This document shows, piece after piece, positions 21,692-33,239 of a stretch of 64,000 bases of DNA (position 1 is the first letter of the stretch; every line of letters starts with the position of its first letter). The translations under genes and the position numbers were made by a program. Under the pieces are notes generated by a model. That model had not been told where the DNA came from. It was given only the letters and a program-made list of their open reading frames with translations, and made no database searches. Location: contig CM040104.1 in the NCBI GenBank assembly GCA_022496805.1, positions 1,046,650-1,110,649 on the forward strand, in the 5' to 3' direction. This DNA comes from Pohlia nutans (taxonomy: Eukaryota; Streptophyta; Bryopsida; Bryales; Mniaceae).

Positions 21692-24600
21692 TCACTCTTT
21701 GAGAAGAAGATCCCACCCCCGGGATCCCTTCAGCTCATCCAATTCTGCCTGTAACATTGCTATGTATTCGTCCCTGGTATTAGACCTTGTTCCGCAAACA
21801 TCATAATTTTCGTTGCTATTCCCTTTTCTGTTTGGACGACTCTCCTTTCCTTCATGGTCGAACGCAATGACCTTCCCGTAACCTACTTGATTTTTCATAC
21901 ATGACAGACATCCCATGACATTGACTGGGTTATGATAAGTGTACATATTTTGAAACAATACCGGATGCTTCACTCGTATGACACATGCAACTAATACATT
22001 TCATTTACTCATAATCCACATCCCCTCAGATCAAACAAGCCCAAACTTGTTTTACAGCAGAATTCAATTGTTTACCAACTCCACCCTTATACTGTATTAA
22101 CCTCAGAGTAAACTGACAACTCTGCTTGTGTTCAATCACCCCACTAGAAACCACAGTAATCAATGTTGACTTACACATTCATGAATAGGGAAATAATTCA
22201 TACCCAGCAGAATTGAACATCCATCAATCCTACCTGAGGGGCACTCGTCATATGCAATGCGCGTTCAACTTCATCGTTGCTGAATTGTAGCTCTGAAGAA
22301 TTCTGCCCCGACTTGTTCCGGTTTAGACCATCTGTCGACTCCTCTCCCGTAACTTCTTCCCATTGCGGATTGTTGGTCTCTTGTTTAGATTTCACTGCAA
22401 CAGGCCCTTTGGGCCGGTGCGCTTCAACGTAAACCTCGTCTGGATCAGGTGACCTCCCCAATTCTTCACGCAAATTCTCACGCACTCCATTCATCCCTCG
22501 ATTCCCAGTTCTGTTTATCGTTTTTCTCATGCTGTTTGCATACTTTCCTTGTTCTGATTTATCCTCCCACTGCTTGCTTGATGCCAACTTCTGCAGTCTT
22601 TTCCATACTGCAGAGTCAATGTGGATTGGCTGGCATTCTCCATTTCGGATTTTTTTGATGAGACCGGTCCTTCTCCTGCCTACAGCCTTACCCATTAAAC
22701 TCCTCAAATAGCCTTCATTGAGTTCTCCAGAATAATCAAAGCTCTGGCTCAATCGTTCTTTGAAAATTCTGACGTCTTCATACGTTTGTTTCCTGACGTC
22801 GGTGCACGAGGGATCAAGGCCGCTTGCAAGCTTGTTTATTTCCTGACTCCACGCGGGTTTTCCCGACCCATACGGTATTCCCTCTCTGTCAAGGGTAATA
22901 TAGAATGGCTTCTTCCCATCCTTTGCTCGTTTAGAAGCATCTGCTTCGCGAGCAGCTTGTTTGTACCGACGACGTCTCCTTTCAAAAGCTGGTGATGGAG
23001 CTATAGCATTCTCGAGTTTCACAACAGCAACTCCAGGCCGATCCATTTTGTCATATCCATGGTTTTCACAATATCCCGAATTGGGTGATCCAGAATAAGA
23101 GGATTCGGGGCTCCGTCTGTGGCTACGCCTATGACGTCGTTGCCTGTGATCACCATGCCTGCCTCTGCCATAGGAGGATTCACTGTTTGATGGCGATACA
23201 CTGTGTTTGCTCCTACGACGGTCGTCCTTAGAATAAACCCGTCTATACTCTCTAGCATCTGTAGTGAAAAACCAATCAGAGAGATGAATTACAGTAAACA
23301 TCACTGTGAAATGAACAGCATTTTAATAACAAATCCTCAAGTATGTACGTGGTCCTTCACTACTGTAAGAATAAGTATATTGGTCTTACTACACTCACTA
23401 CAATCTGACGACAAATCCCGCTTGTATCCCTCTTTGCCGTGCCGTCCCCATTCTTCGTCCCTGTCGTTTCTCTCACGGTCCGGGCTGGACGATCTACTAC
23501 GTCGATGGTCGCTCCGATGCTTGTAGTATCGGCTACTACTTGCGTAATGGTGTGGAGGACTTCTACGCCTGCTCTCGTATCTGTGACGGTAATGCGATGG
23601 TCTTCCATACGTTGGAGAATCGTCCTCGTCTCTCTCTTCGCCCATTGCCCTCTTCAATACAAAGTATCATTACATTATCAATTTCACTAAACTCTATACT
23701 AAAAGTTAAATCATAATTCATGGCACATTGCCACTTACACGCATACGTTTTACCACAATCATCAAGTTATTCACACCTTCTTCATAGTATATGATGTTTG
23801 ATGAATAAGACATTGCATTCTGCAATGGGACAAACAACACTTTTACTTAATTGAATTAGGGTAACAAAAAATTTCTAACTTCGGGAGATCCCAAGCATGG
23901 CATAATACTTACCTTACCCTTGTGGTCCATTGTAGAAGGACTCCCTATTAAGCGACTATGCTTAAAGGCACTTTGCTCTAGAACAGTTTGTTCGACACTG
24001 GTAGCTTTTGCAACAGATGTTTTGGGTCTGCTCCTTTTCAATTGCCCAGGCACATGGACCGGGGAAATTATCGCTGCTATTCTTTCCACCACCCTCTGAT
24101 CCAGAGCCGCTTCTGGGACTGCACCCGTTTTCCGGGCAACGGAAGTACCTCCTCCCTCACCCTCATGTCTTTGACCATGGAAGTTGTTATCTGCAAATAC
24201 CGAAGTCGTCAAACATCAATACCATTGCCGTACACGTTCCATTACATAGTCATTGCCCTCTACTTCGATGTTTACAAGGAAGATTTGGCATGGTGGAATT
24301 GTCATTCTGTAATCATACTTTATGAAGCACATATTAAATAATTCTATACATTTCCCTGAGAGAAAATACATCAGATAGATAATCGTTTGGTTTTCATACC
24401 AGGAGACAGATGAATTAGTTGGAGGGTGGATGGAGAGTGGCAATCTTTTCCATCATCCCCTATCGCCAATTCTGCTACCGGTAATTTTTCTGAAGAATCG
24501 TGTGGGAGTATCGTAGGACAAGATTGTCTCTTTGAAGGCTTCGTCACTTTTTTCACTACTCGCCCACAAGCCAGCGCATCTTGTTCTCTCTTCCACCTAA

Positions 24601-24892
24601 GTTCTTCCGGATTTGGCACTGGACTTTTGGTCAGGCCTAACACCACTTGTGCGGCTCCAGTTTGAAGTGAATTTACCTTCTTCTTCCCTTTTGCAGGGGC
24701 GGGTTCCTTTGCCTTAGCCTTCTGCCGTCCCCTTCCTCGTGTACTGGGCTCCTCCACCACATTGTCTTCCTTGTTCTGCTCTTTTGTCATTTTTTTGGAC
24801 GCAGCCCTTGTTTGTTTTGGTGCAGGAGCTGGCTTCCCTTTCTTCCCGAACCATGGTTCAGGCCGGTCCTTATCATTCAAGGCTTTTGCCAT
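21692..24892 (-). CDS. TnpA-like protein with Arg/Ser-rich region and Transposase_24 domain
   Basis: On the minus strand, exons 24892-24400, 24190-23913, 23651-23399 and 23258-22234 join in phase with GT-AG borders. A last exon at about 21978-21692 ends at a stop after GWDLLLKE, but its acceptor is not settled. The protein is about 780 residues. It has a Lys/Pro/Ala-rich start (KGKPAPAPKQTRAASKK), an Arg/Ser-rich stretch (RHRYESRRRSPPHHY, RSRSSSPDRERND, RRHRRSHRRSPESSY), and then a region around residues 550-630 with SAVWKRLQKLASSKQW, GRSPDPDEVYVEAHRPKG, matching the Transposase_24 pattern (W..L, GR.PD..E.Y...H). That family is the TnpA-like second protein of plant CACTA/EnSpm elements, thought to bind subterminal repeats. 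RS regions are unusual for it. A host gene captured from such an element is an alternative. Confidence 0.7.
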
Positions 24893-26346
24893 GCAGGTTT
24901 CTCTAAGCTGCCAAACATATGAGAACACCGGTTATTGATATAGGGAACCGTACATCCGTTTCTTCATATTACTGCATCCATTTATTCCCCTTCATACAGT
25001 TGAGAACTCTGGAATTATATCCCATCTCTAATTTCAATTAATACCTACGACCACAGGTATTTTTTACATTTTTGCTCTATGGCAGCAGCTTCACTGTATA
25101 CTTCACGGAGCAGGCATTAACACATTATAATGGGACACAGCAGACTCATTGTTGTATAATGCTAATCATTACATAGAAACATAGTTACAATAAAAGTTAT
25201 TTTAGTGAACACCGTTGGAACCTCGTGAATATCACTCCACTTTGTATACATCCTACAGCCAAATTTTGAACTGACAGATACTATGACCACAAGATAGCTA
25301 CTATTAGTTAGACATTGCAATACAGTACTCAAAGTACAGTGACATACAGAACTTAATGTCCGATTTTCAAAATATTTGGACCATGTAGTCCCAATATAGT
25401 AATTACTCTACATATGGATAGTCCATTATTCAATCTAACTTCTACATTGTAAAGTGGACCACATATATGAGTATTTCACAATCTTATTCACCAAAAGACC
25501 GTTTTCAACAACAACACCATGCCTCGGGTTCATTGTCTCTACCACGTCAGTCCGCGCATCATGGTTCAGAATGACCTTGACAACCCATAAATTTAAAAAT
25601 TCACCGTACTCACTTATTTTGTATTACAGTTAGTACATTACTGTGTGACATTCACATCAACCAAAAATCACTAGTAGCAAGCACTTTGCTTGTGTATAGA
25701 AGGTAAAGAACATGTACCGGATTGGAAAGTTCTTCTGAGTCCGACGATACCTCCCCCTCCAATGTATCTGTGGTAATAAAACCACCTAGCTAGAGGCACT
25801 GTAAAGCGGCAATCTTTAACCACAACTTGCACTTAATAGGCTTAGTATACACTATTGGACAAAAAGTTACTTCTTCCTGCAAAATAATACTAACCACGTA
25901 GAACAAAAATAGCGAGAGTGTGAATATATGAGATGCCACTATGGACAGACAGATTTCTGATGTGTACATCTAAAGTGCCACAGGCTCCTAGGGCCGTAAA
26001 ATATGTCCATATTTACAACAGGCCTGCTCCCAATGCGTCCCGTCAAGAATGAGGACATTCCAGGAACTGGACACAAAAGACACTATTACTAAGCACCATA
26101 TGAGATAGTCAAATTGGTACAACTAAAGGAAAGTGAAGTACCAGTGTTAACTAAATAAATTAAGTTAAGGCAGAACCTTAATAGCCAACTTGGTAATGAA
26201 GAATGGACAGTTCTGCTAAACACATATTGAAATCAGAACAAACGTCATTTTCATTGAGTACATGAAGGGTTGTCTAGATACCTGTACAATTTTTACCTAC
26301 ACTTTGTTCATTCCATGCACTATTTCAGTTTCATAATTATCGTACA
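24893..26346. other. AT-rich spacer or intron
   Basis: No coding region is supported. It could be an intron or upstream region of the TnpA-like gene; an acceptor-like TTTGGCAG lies just upstream of its first exon on the minus strand. Confidence 0.4.
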
Positions 26347-26350
26347 TTAA

Positions 26351-26886
26351 CCCCTAAAGGACCAATCAACTATATTATGCTTGATTTTTTGTCAAAGGCC
26401 CCAAAAATCAAGTATCTTAGCTTTCTTGTAGTTGGTGTTTTCATTAGATGTTTAAGTTAAGTTGTGATACATCTTTTGACCTTTGGGATTGGAGAATAAA
26501 CTTCATTTGAAGCTTTCCAACTGTTGAGAACTTTGAATTTTGAGTGTCCAAAATACAAAGGGCTTTCTAAAGATGCTTCAATCATAAGTCTCTTTTAATT
26601 TCTTCACCTTCAATTTTTTACTCCATGTAAATATAACTTTTATCTACCTTAAATATAATTTTTGATATTAAATTTGACAAAAACATATTTATTTTGAATT
26701 TTTACCTTGTTTACATCATAAAATTTGTAAATATTCAAAATATCTTCCAATCATGTTGAAAATTTTGTAATACCTTCATAATGTCAATTATTATCTATGA
26801 AAAATTATAAATCATTCAATGTGATATTTAAAGTATGCAAATTATAGTGCTTTGACTTTTACAAAAGAGGTAAGGACCTTTAAGGG
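26351..26886. mobile_element. TTAA-flanked MITE, 536 bp
   Basis: TTAA occurs on both sides (26347-26350, 26887-26890). The ends are CCCCTAAAGGACC and the reverse complement of CCCTTAAAGGTCC. The element aligns over its full length, in the same orientation, with 56523-57060 (538 bp), sharing for example AAATTTGTAAATATT and GTAGATGTTTAAG-like blocks. No ORF. Confidence 0.9.
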
Positions 26887-26890
26887 TTAA

Positions 26891-27264
26891 TAACAATCAT
26901 GCACTCATTCTCTAGATGCCCATCAGTGAATATAGAAAACCGTTAACTGTATAATCACATGCACAACAAATAATATAGACAACATATGTTTCAAACAAAG
27001 CCTGACCACTCATAATACATACCTGAAAAGAAATATTGGATCTCCATGACATTCCTACGTGTCCAACCACGTTTCTGAAAAAACCAACACAGAATAAAAC
27101 ATCATCATTCAGTGGTTACCAGCTCATAGTTAGAAACGTACGTTAATATAGTAACCTGATACTCAGAGACGCATGTGGTTGAGGGTTTAGAACAGTATGT
27201 CTCAAGAATTTACAATTCACTTCGAAATTAAATATTAGTTGCATTCACAAACATGACCATCACT
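26891..27264. other. Spacer, no gene seen
   Basis: AT-rich sequence between the MITE and the heptad-repeat ORF; nothing recognisable. Confidence 0.4.
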
Positions 27265-27693
27265 CTACAAATTGGAGTCAGGTGTGCATTTAGAATCTTG
27301 CTCTAATAGCATTTTTGACTGCGCTTGTAGTCTCAAGGCCTTTTGTCTTATTACATCGGACTGACGGAGGAGTACATCAGACTGACAGAGGAGTACATCG
27401 GACTGACGGAGGAGTTCTTCGGACTGATGGAGGAGTTCTTCGGACTGACGGAGGAGTTCTATAAGTGTTCTCCGTAATGCAACCTTTTTACTACACTTCT
27501 TCTTCCCCCCATTTGCAATCTCTAGTTTGTGCTGTGTACCCAGACTGCTCGTGTAATGCCGAAACAAATCTAATTTGGTTTTCCCCTTCCCAATGACAAC
27601 TGACTGCTGAATTCCCATGTCTGAATCAAGCTTCAAATCACCACTTTCCCGAGAAGTTCTACCTTCATCATTAACATCCGGGATGAAGTCCAT
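27265..27693 (-). CDS. Putative coiled-coil protein with LLRQSEE heptad repeats
   Basis: A 142-codon minus-strand ORF. Its N-terminal part is acidic and unremarkable; a basic patch (GGKKKCSKKVALRR) follows. Then five or six seven-residue repeats of the type LLRQSEE / LLHQSEE / LLRQSDV run to about residue 120. Seven-residue periodicity with Leu-Leu at each start predicts an amphipathic coiled coil. I do not recognise the family. It lies between the TnpA-like gene and the Cys-rich ORF on the same strand, so it may be an exon of, or partner gene in, the same CACTA-like cargo. It could also be a chance ORF over a minisatellite. Confidence 0.45.
   Translation of the reverse strand: MDFIPDVNDEGRTSRESGDLKLDSDMGIQQSVVIGKGKTKLDLFRHYTSSLGTQHKLEIANGGKKKCSKKVALRRTLIELLRQSEELLHQSEELLRQSDVLLCQSDVLLRQSDVIRQKALRLQAQSKMLLEQDSKCTPDSNL
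27355..27462. repeat. 21-bp coding minisatellite
   Basis: About five imperfect copies of a 21-bp unit (GGACTGACGGAGGAGTTCTT / GGACTGACGGAGGAGTACAT) encode the LLRQS heptads on the minus strand. The 21-bp period keeps the reading frame. Confidence 0.85.
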
Positions 27694-28208
27694 GGAGATT
27701 TGCGTCTTTGTCTTTCCACTGTGACTTGAACTGCACTTCTTTTGACGTTGAGGAGGACTTCAGAAGATTTTGGAATCTACAGAAACATAACAACAGAACA
27801 TAAATTCTAGAGCACTGCAAAACATGTATTCATTATCAGTATGTTGTTTGCCTAAGTATTTTAAATAAGGTGAACAAGTAAGTTGTCAGTCCAGCACTCT
27901 GTAATCTTTTAACAATAAAAAGATTATTACAACAGTTAGTGAATTTGGGAAGTCTATTTACTTGAGATGGAGATGTAACTGAAAAAGTAATACAGAAAGT
28001 TGAGTTGATTCATTTATACAAGTGAAACTTAAACAATAGCAATTTCACGTCTCTGACAAACATAACTTCTAAAACATCACTTCAAAAAGCCTGGCATGCT
28101 TTACTTCGTTGCGTAGGTGAATTAGTCATCACCTAATGGTCCATGGCAAACAGAATACAAAAAGTCGGTATTGAAACACCAACATGTGGCACATTCCCGG
28201 TGATATGT
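27694..28208. other. Spacer or intron, no gene seen
   Basis: No recognisable coding sequence between the heptad-repeat ORF and the Cys-rich ORF. It may be an intron. Confidence 0.35.
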
Positions 28209-28679
28209 CTATATGCGCCTAAGATCCCTAAAACAATAAACGTCTATGTCACTGGTATCTGGACTATCAAATTCCACTGAGCTGTCGTATTCAAAATCAA
28301 ACGGATCACTATCTTCGTCCGAGTAGTCTGATGCACTACGTTTGCGATTTGTCAATGCTAGCTGAGTGTGTTTCTTCTCAGGATGGTCACAAAAGCAAAG
28401 GTAATGAGGGTAAATGGGTACAGAGTTTGGCTCATGTCGACATTGTAGACGTTTTTTCCGAATTCTGTCATCCAATGACAATCCCTGTCAGGGTGGAGGA
28501 AGTTTACAGTCGCAATGGGGTGTTCGGACCCAACGAAGAACTACACATTTGATACATTTGCAGTTGTCGCAAACATGGCCAGCATTGAAGAACAGGTAAA
28601 GTTGGGTGATGAATGGACATGACGTGAACCTGTAGTTGCAATAAGCAAGGTCGGGAAGACTATCGGTGTTTGACATCAT
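28209..28679 (-). pseudogene. Cys-rich small protein with one internal stop (paralogue of 48623-49093)
   Basis: The minus-strand frame from ATG 28679 reads CNYRFTSCP, then GHVCDNCKCIKCVVLRW, PHCDCKLPPP, a TGA stop, QGLSLDDRIRKKRLQCRHEP, FCDHPEKK and an acidic Asp/Ser tail. The paralogue at 48.6 kb has Arg at the stop position, so the TGA can be one CGA-to-TGA change. The Cys/His pattern (HVC-x2-CxC-x2-C, then HCxC, then CRHEP) suggests a metal-binding fold. I do not recognise the family. In both places the gene lies on the same strand as CACTA transposase-type genes and upstream of them, so I infer a transposon accessory protein. Confidence 0.75.
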
Positions 28680-29919
28680 TCTGTGGTCTCACGAAAATAC
28701 ATCAAAAGGGGGGCGGTGAGCTTGAAAATCAAATATATTCTCGAAAATCTTCAAAGAAATCTACAGAACAGGTCTTAAACTTACTTGTACTTAAAGTTTC
28801 ATTTTATTTAACAAAACCGACTACAATTCATAGGTGTCCTAATATTGTGCACCATGGAATTACCAATATCCTCCCCTGACTGCCTTGCATTATAATTTAT
28901 ACATGATGTAAATTACCTCAAACACTCTTGAGGAACTTGAAACACTAGACATTTCTGGAATTACACCATACTTTTCTGTTAAGTTATGAACACTTGACCC
29001 TAAACTATCTCAATCATACAAATTTAATTGTGACAATTCTGACTACAATTATAATTATTACTGATGGAACATTTTGCTACAAGTTATTGAATGCAACGGT
29101 CATGAATCGAGCAACTTCGAGAGAGGGCGCAGGTATTTATCTCACCTAGAAACATGCACTACCATTCACGCAGACTCCACCTCAAGCGTCTTGTCCAATC
29201 ACGAGAATTAGTTTTCAGTTTGTGCTTCTGTTTGCTCCATAGCACTGCTAGTAACAGCTGGAGGGATTCACAGCTTGAAGGTAGTACTTCCCACATTAAC
29301 GACGCTAGAGTAGCTGAAGACACAACAATGCCTATACCTAGTGAGTATGAGCTTATCCGCTTGAAAACCATACAAGCTAACAAGAAGTTGCTAGACGACG
29401 CCCTCCACCATGAGAATTCAGTGTGAAATATGTAAACCACTTTTTGAAATGTGTGGTACCGGTGCCTTTTACTCACTTGCATCTGATTACGTTTTGATGG
29501 CAGCGTGTCATGTAGAGGTTAGAGCAAAATACGTGGAAAGTGGTTGTTGTTATCCATCACGAGAATTTCTGCGATTCTAGTGTGTCTTTTGTAGCAGCCG
29601 TCAGCATGGGAGGTGCAGGTAGAGTTGACGCCAGTTACATGCACCTTTGAAATTGGAAGTTTGCAAATCATAGCAGCAGTCGTGCCTCCCACTCCACCTT
29701 TTCCTGTTGTTTCTTCTGCATTTGCGGCTAGACGTAATTGTAGAAGCTATTTCTGGATGTTGTATGGTCTGTGCATGCTTAGAATTAAAGCACAGGTTGG
29801 GAATGCGTGCCTCGGGTAAAACCTAAATCTGGAATTGTGAATGAAAGTCGTTGTCACTGAACCCGCCACATGCGCTTGTTTATCCTCCACAATCGTGTTC
29901 TACCACAGCTGTGGTTTAC
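28680..29919. other. Spacer with one short plus-strand ORF
   Basis: The ORF at 29154-29426 ends with PSEYELIRLKTIQANKKLL. That resembles the SEYE-x2-RL-x2-I-x2-N motif found in assorted plant nuclear proteins. It is too short and isolated to call a gene. Nothing else is recognised. Confidence 0.35.
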
Positions 29920-30333
29920 TAAGGTAGGAAAACCAAAAACGGTGAAAATAAGGTGATTTGACTAGAAGGAATGGAGTTAGAAATTATGTGAAATTTTTTA
30001 ATGATGAAGAAGAAGAAATGATGAAGAATGCAAGTTGTTTCGTATTTTTATTCCCCGTAAATAATTATCTACAATTTCTCAAACTGGGAAGTTTGTCAAA
30101 CCCCCTTCTTGTATACTAGACTCTTCCTTTTCTACACATGAAAGCACCAAAAACGGTTAACTAATATCACAGAAAATCGCACACAAGATTCCAAAAAAAT
30201 TAGCAATTTTTAGTAAATTTTTGGAATCCTCGTCATGCAAAAATTCTCCATTTTCAGTCTTCCACCTCCCTGTTTTTAAAAAACTCAAGTGCACGCCTTG
30301 AGGGCATTAACCGTTTTTGGTTTTCCTACCTTA
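29920..30333. mobile_element. Unclassified MITE with perfect 24-bp inverted ends
   Basis: The 24 bases at 29920-29943 (TAAGGTAGGAAAACC then AAAAACGGT) are the exact reverse complement of 30310-30333. The span is 414 bp with no coding potential. A third partial copy of the inner motif (ACCAAAAACGGTTAA) lies at about 30150. I cannot define a clear target duplication: CTAA and TTAA flank GGTAGG. The superfamily is therefore open. Confidence 0.8.
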
Positions 30334-31189
30334 AACTGTCAATCTGGTGTTGGTGTAGTGCATGCACGACAAAGACTGCTAATTTATCTTTGCTATTTCC
30401 AGCGAATCAAGATCATTACAAGTCTTAGTGCGGGTATGTCAAACACTGTAGATTGGGAATAAAAAATTACGCGCAATAGAGGACACATGTAATGGTACAT
30501 GCTTATTTCATTTTGCACGATATGCATGCAGTTGGAATCTGTCAGTACAAAACATAGAGAAAATATGAGCCCAACACGGGGCCTGAAGGTGTTGACAAAC
30601 ACAGAAATTTCTTGTAGGCTAGAGATGGTAGGGCAAGGACTACTTCCCTGACAAAAACATGTCTCTGTCTTGAGTGAATTTTGGGTAGGACTGGTAGTAG
30701 CTGCCAAATTTGGGAATATTATTGTTCCATTTTCTATTATAGTTATGTCAGGGACAAGTACAAGGTAAAATGTGTTTGAATTTGATTTTAAAAAGATTAT
30801 TGTTTTAATCATATGAAAAATACAAGATAATCATTGTATTATGAATTTTGAATTCATTGGCCAAAAGTGCATAATGAATTAGAAGATTCATATTTTGCAT
30901 AATGCACAATATTCCAATTTATAAAATTAACTTTTGATTTCTTTAATGATTAAAATTGTGAATTTTATCAATATATTTAAATTTTATTTTTAACAACATA
31001 TGATAAATATTTCAAGACCAAACCTCTTTATGTTAACAATATATAATAAATATTTCAAGACCAAAAGATTAATGCAAAAAACGATATTAAAAATCTACCA
31101 ACATGTTTAGTTCTAGGAAACAATGGGGGAAACCATTTTATTGCTACCAACTTTGACTACTATGTTGGTAGATTTTGAATAACATTCTT
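30334..31189. other. AT-rich spacer
   Basis: No gene is supported. At about 30990-31070 a phrase (AATAAATATTTCAAGACCAA) is repeated twice in tandem. Confidence 0.4.
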
Positions 31190-31451
31190 TTGGTGAATCT
31201 TTTGGCCTTGAAATTTGGCAATATTTTATTCGTAATTGAATTACAAAATAATTTTTTTATTTTAAGTTTTAAATTTTATAGAAACATATTAGTAATGGCA
31301 ATCAAAGATCTTACCTTATAAATTGAATCTAAATTTCAAAATGTATAACTTTTATTCATGCATCAATTTTCAAATATTCATGTTCATTGCATTTTATAAT
31401 GCATCATTGCAAAACTGCCCAAATTGAACATAGATGAGGACGTCTAGGGAT
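31190..31451. mobile_element. Truncated TTAA MITE (class of 42617-43186)
   Basis: The right part (TTTTATTCATGCATC, GCATTTTATAATGCATC, GCCCAAATTGAACATAGATGAGG) matches the right half of the 42.6 kb element and ends in TCTAGGGA followed by TTAA at 31452-31455. The left half is not recognisable. The same TTAA serves as the left flank of the next TTAA end. Confidence 0.6.
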
Positions 31452-31550
31452 TAACCCCTAAATGCCCAAACAGTCATTTTATAGTTGCTAACCATTTTCT
31501 ATGTTCTTTCCGGAATTGAATTTTATTTTATTTTTTAGAATGAATGATAG

Positions 31551-31578
31551 AAAGAAAGAAAGAAAGAAAGACATATAG

Positions 31579-31619
<41 letters not shown>

Positions 31620-31850
31620 AAGAAAAAAAAAAAAAAAGCAAGAAAAAAAGATAGAAAAAAAAAAGAAAAAGAAAGAAAGATAGAAAGAAAGAAAAAAACA
31701 AATAAAGATAGAAAGAAAGAAAAAAATAAAGAAAGGAAGGAAGAAAGCCAGAAAGCAATAAAGAAAGAAAAAAAGAAACAAAGAAAGAAAGAAAGAAATA
31801 AAGAAAATAAGAAAATAAATAAATAAAGAAAAAAAGAAAAAAAGAATCAT
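31551..31850. repeat. A/G-rich low-complexity tract
   Basis: A GAAA/AGAAAGA microsatellite includes a run of roughly 38 A at about 31580-31618. The Phe-rich ORFs on the minus strand here are artefacts of this composition. Confidence 0.95.
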
Positions 31851-32002
31851 TGGCATTGTATAAAGGAATTTAGTTATAATCAAATACACAAAATTTTATT
31901 AAGATGTGAAAAAAAGAGCATCCTAAAAAATCCAATCAAATCCAATCAAATCCATGAAATCTATGAAATCTACGAAATCTATGAAATCTATAAATCAGAA
32001 TC

Positions 32003-33160
32003 TCAGTTTGGGCCTGAGTTTGAGTTCGAGTCTGAATCTGAGTCTGTATCTAATAAAGCAAGTTTATCTTTGATTCTTCTATCAGCTCCTTTAATTTTAG
32101 TGTTTATAGTATCTAAATTTTGATCACCGCTTTGAAGAGCCTTTATCGCATTCTCAAGTTTAGAAACAAGCCTTTGAGAAATTTGTACAGAACTACCGAT
32201 TCTAGTATACCCCCGTGTTGTTGTTGACTTGGTAGTGCAATGATAATCTGTTTTCCCTCGCCAAATTGCTTCAACAATCCCATCACATGCTCCAAAATCA
32301 ATATAGACTTCATAGCTAGGTACAACAAATTCCCCACCATTGCAACTGAATCCATCACTCACTGAGGCCAACTTTCCATTTGTTGAATTAGTTGGTGCCC
32401 AAATCCCGTAAGTATAAGAATTGTGATCATGATCACAGTGAACCCGATTATAAAAATCATTGTAACTGTAAGTAAGGTTGCTTGCAAATGTGTTCTCCAT
32501 TTGTTGTAGATCAACAAACTCCGTTTGCTCCAAATCAGGAACTTTTGCAAAAAGTGCCTCCGTGGCAACTGTTTTAAATAGCTCTGGAGCAAGCATATTG
32601 AATTTTGTTTTGTAAAACCCTGCAATTTTAGAAACCAAACGTTGATCGTCCTCCTATTTTGCAAGCGCTTCTTTACTACGTTGTACTTTTGGTGCTGGAA
32701 CATACCGAGAAAAAAGAAGTCCCCGGTCAAATCCTACCCTCCAACCAAGAGCTTTCATGATTCCACCTCCACCACGATGAGCTCCATTCCCAGCAATATT
32801 GCTTGCCCCCTCAGAAACCTCTGCTAACATAGAAGTAAGTTCTTCAAATTTACTATATACCTCTGTGGACATTTCCTGGAATGGTGTAAAACAAACTACT
32901 AAAGCAATTTCGTTTGTTGCTTTATCTTGAATTACAACTCGGCCATGAGTCAGATGTTTATAAGTGGCAAGGCATTCAGATAAGAAAGTACCCTTCAATT
33001 TGCTTGCGTGCTCGTTTCTACATCTTCGCATTACGTATGGTGTATTAGAAACACTCTTGTGTACAACAGAAATCAATCGATCTCGCTTGAGTTTTTTACG
33101 TGCTTTCAACTTTTCATCTTGATCTTGCTTACTTCTGCTCCCTCTTTTCTGCTTACCCAT
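32003..33160 (-). pseudogene. TET/JBP-like 2OG-Fe(II) dioxygenase with one internal stop
   Basis: The minus-strand frame from ATG 33160 gives 385 codons with a single TAG at codon 169 (32654-32656). It starts with a basic stretch (MGKQKRGSRSKQDQDEK). A conserved-looking middle follows (CFTPFQEMSTEVYSKFEELT, GGGGIMKALGWRVGFDRGLL). The catalytic part keeps an HxD pair (His241, Asp243 in NRVHCDHDHN), a distal His307 in WRGKTDYHCTTKS and Arg320 in GYTRIGSSVQIS. This is the HxD...H...R signature of 2-oxoglutarate/Fe(II) enzymes. The layout (YGIWAP, GGEFVVPSYEVYIDF, DGIVEAIWRG) resembles the Tet-like oxygenases of fungi, several of which travel with transposons and oxidise 5-methylcytosine. The C-terminus is Asp/Ser-rich. 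Family assignment is from memory of motifs. Read-through or a recent nonsense change are both possible, as the rest of the frame is clean. Confidence 0.75.
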
Positions 33161-33239
33161 GCTATAATCCAATATGCAAAACAAATCCAAAAACAATAAA
33201 ATCAAAAGGTGGTAGTAGTATTTGCAGTATACATGTTAT

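Noticed and set aside
21273..21806. 177-codon plus-strand ORF
   Set aside because: No motif, and it overlaps a better-supported minus-strand exon.
29154..29426. Short ORF with a PSEYELIRLKTIQANKK motif
   Set aside because: The motif occurs in many plant nuclear proteins, but the ORF is isolated, with no neighbouring exons in phase that I can support.
31488..31889. Phe-rich membrane-like ORFs on the minus strand (also 33202-33605)
   Set aside because: Direct translation of poly-A/GAAA low-complexity DNA.
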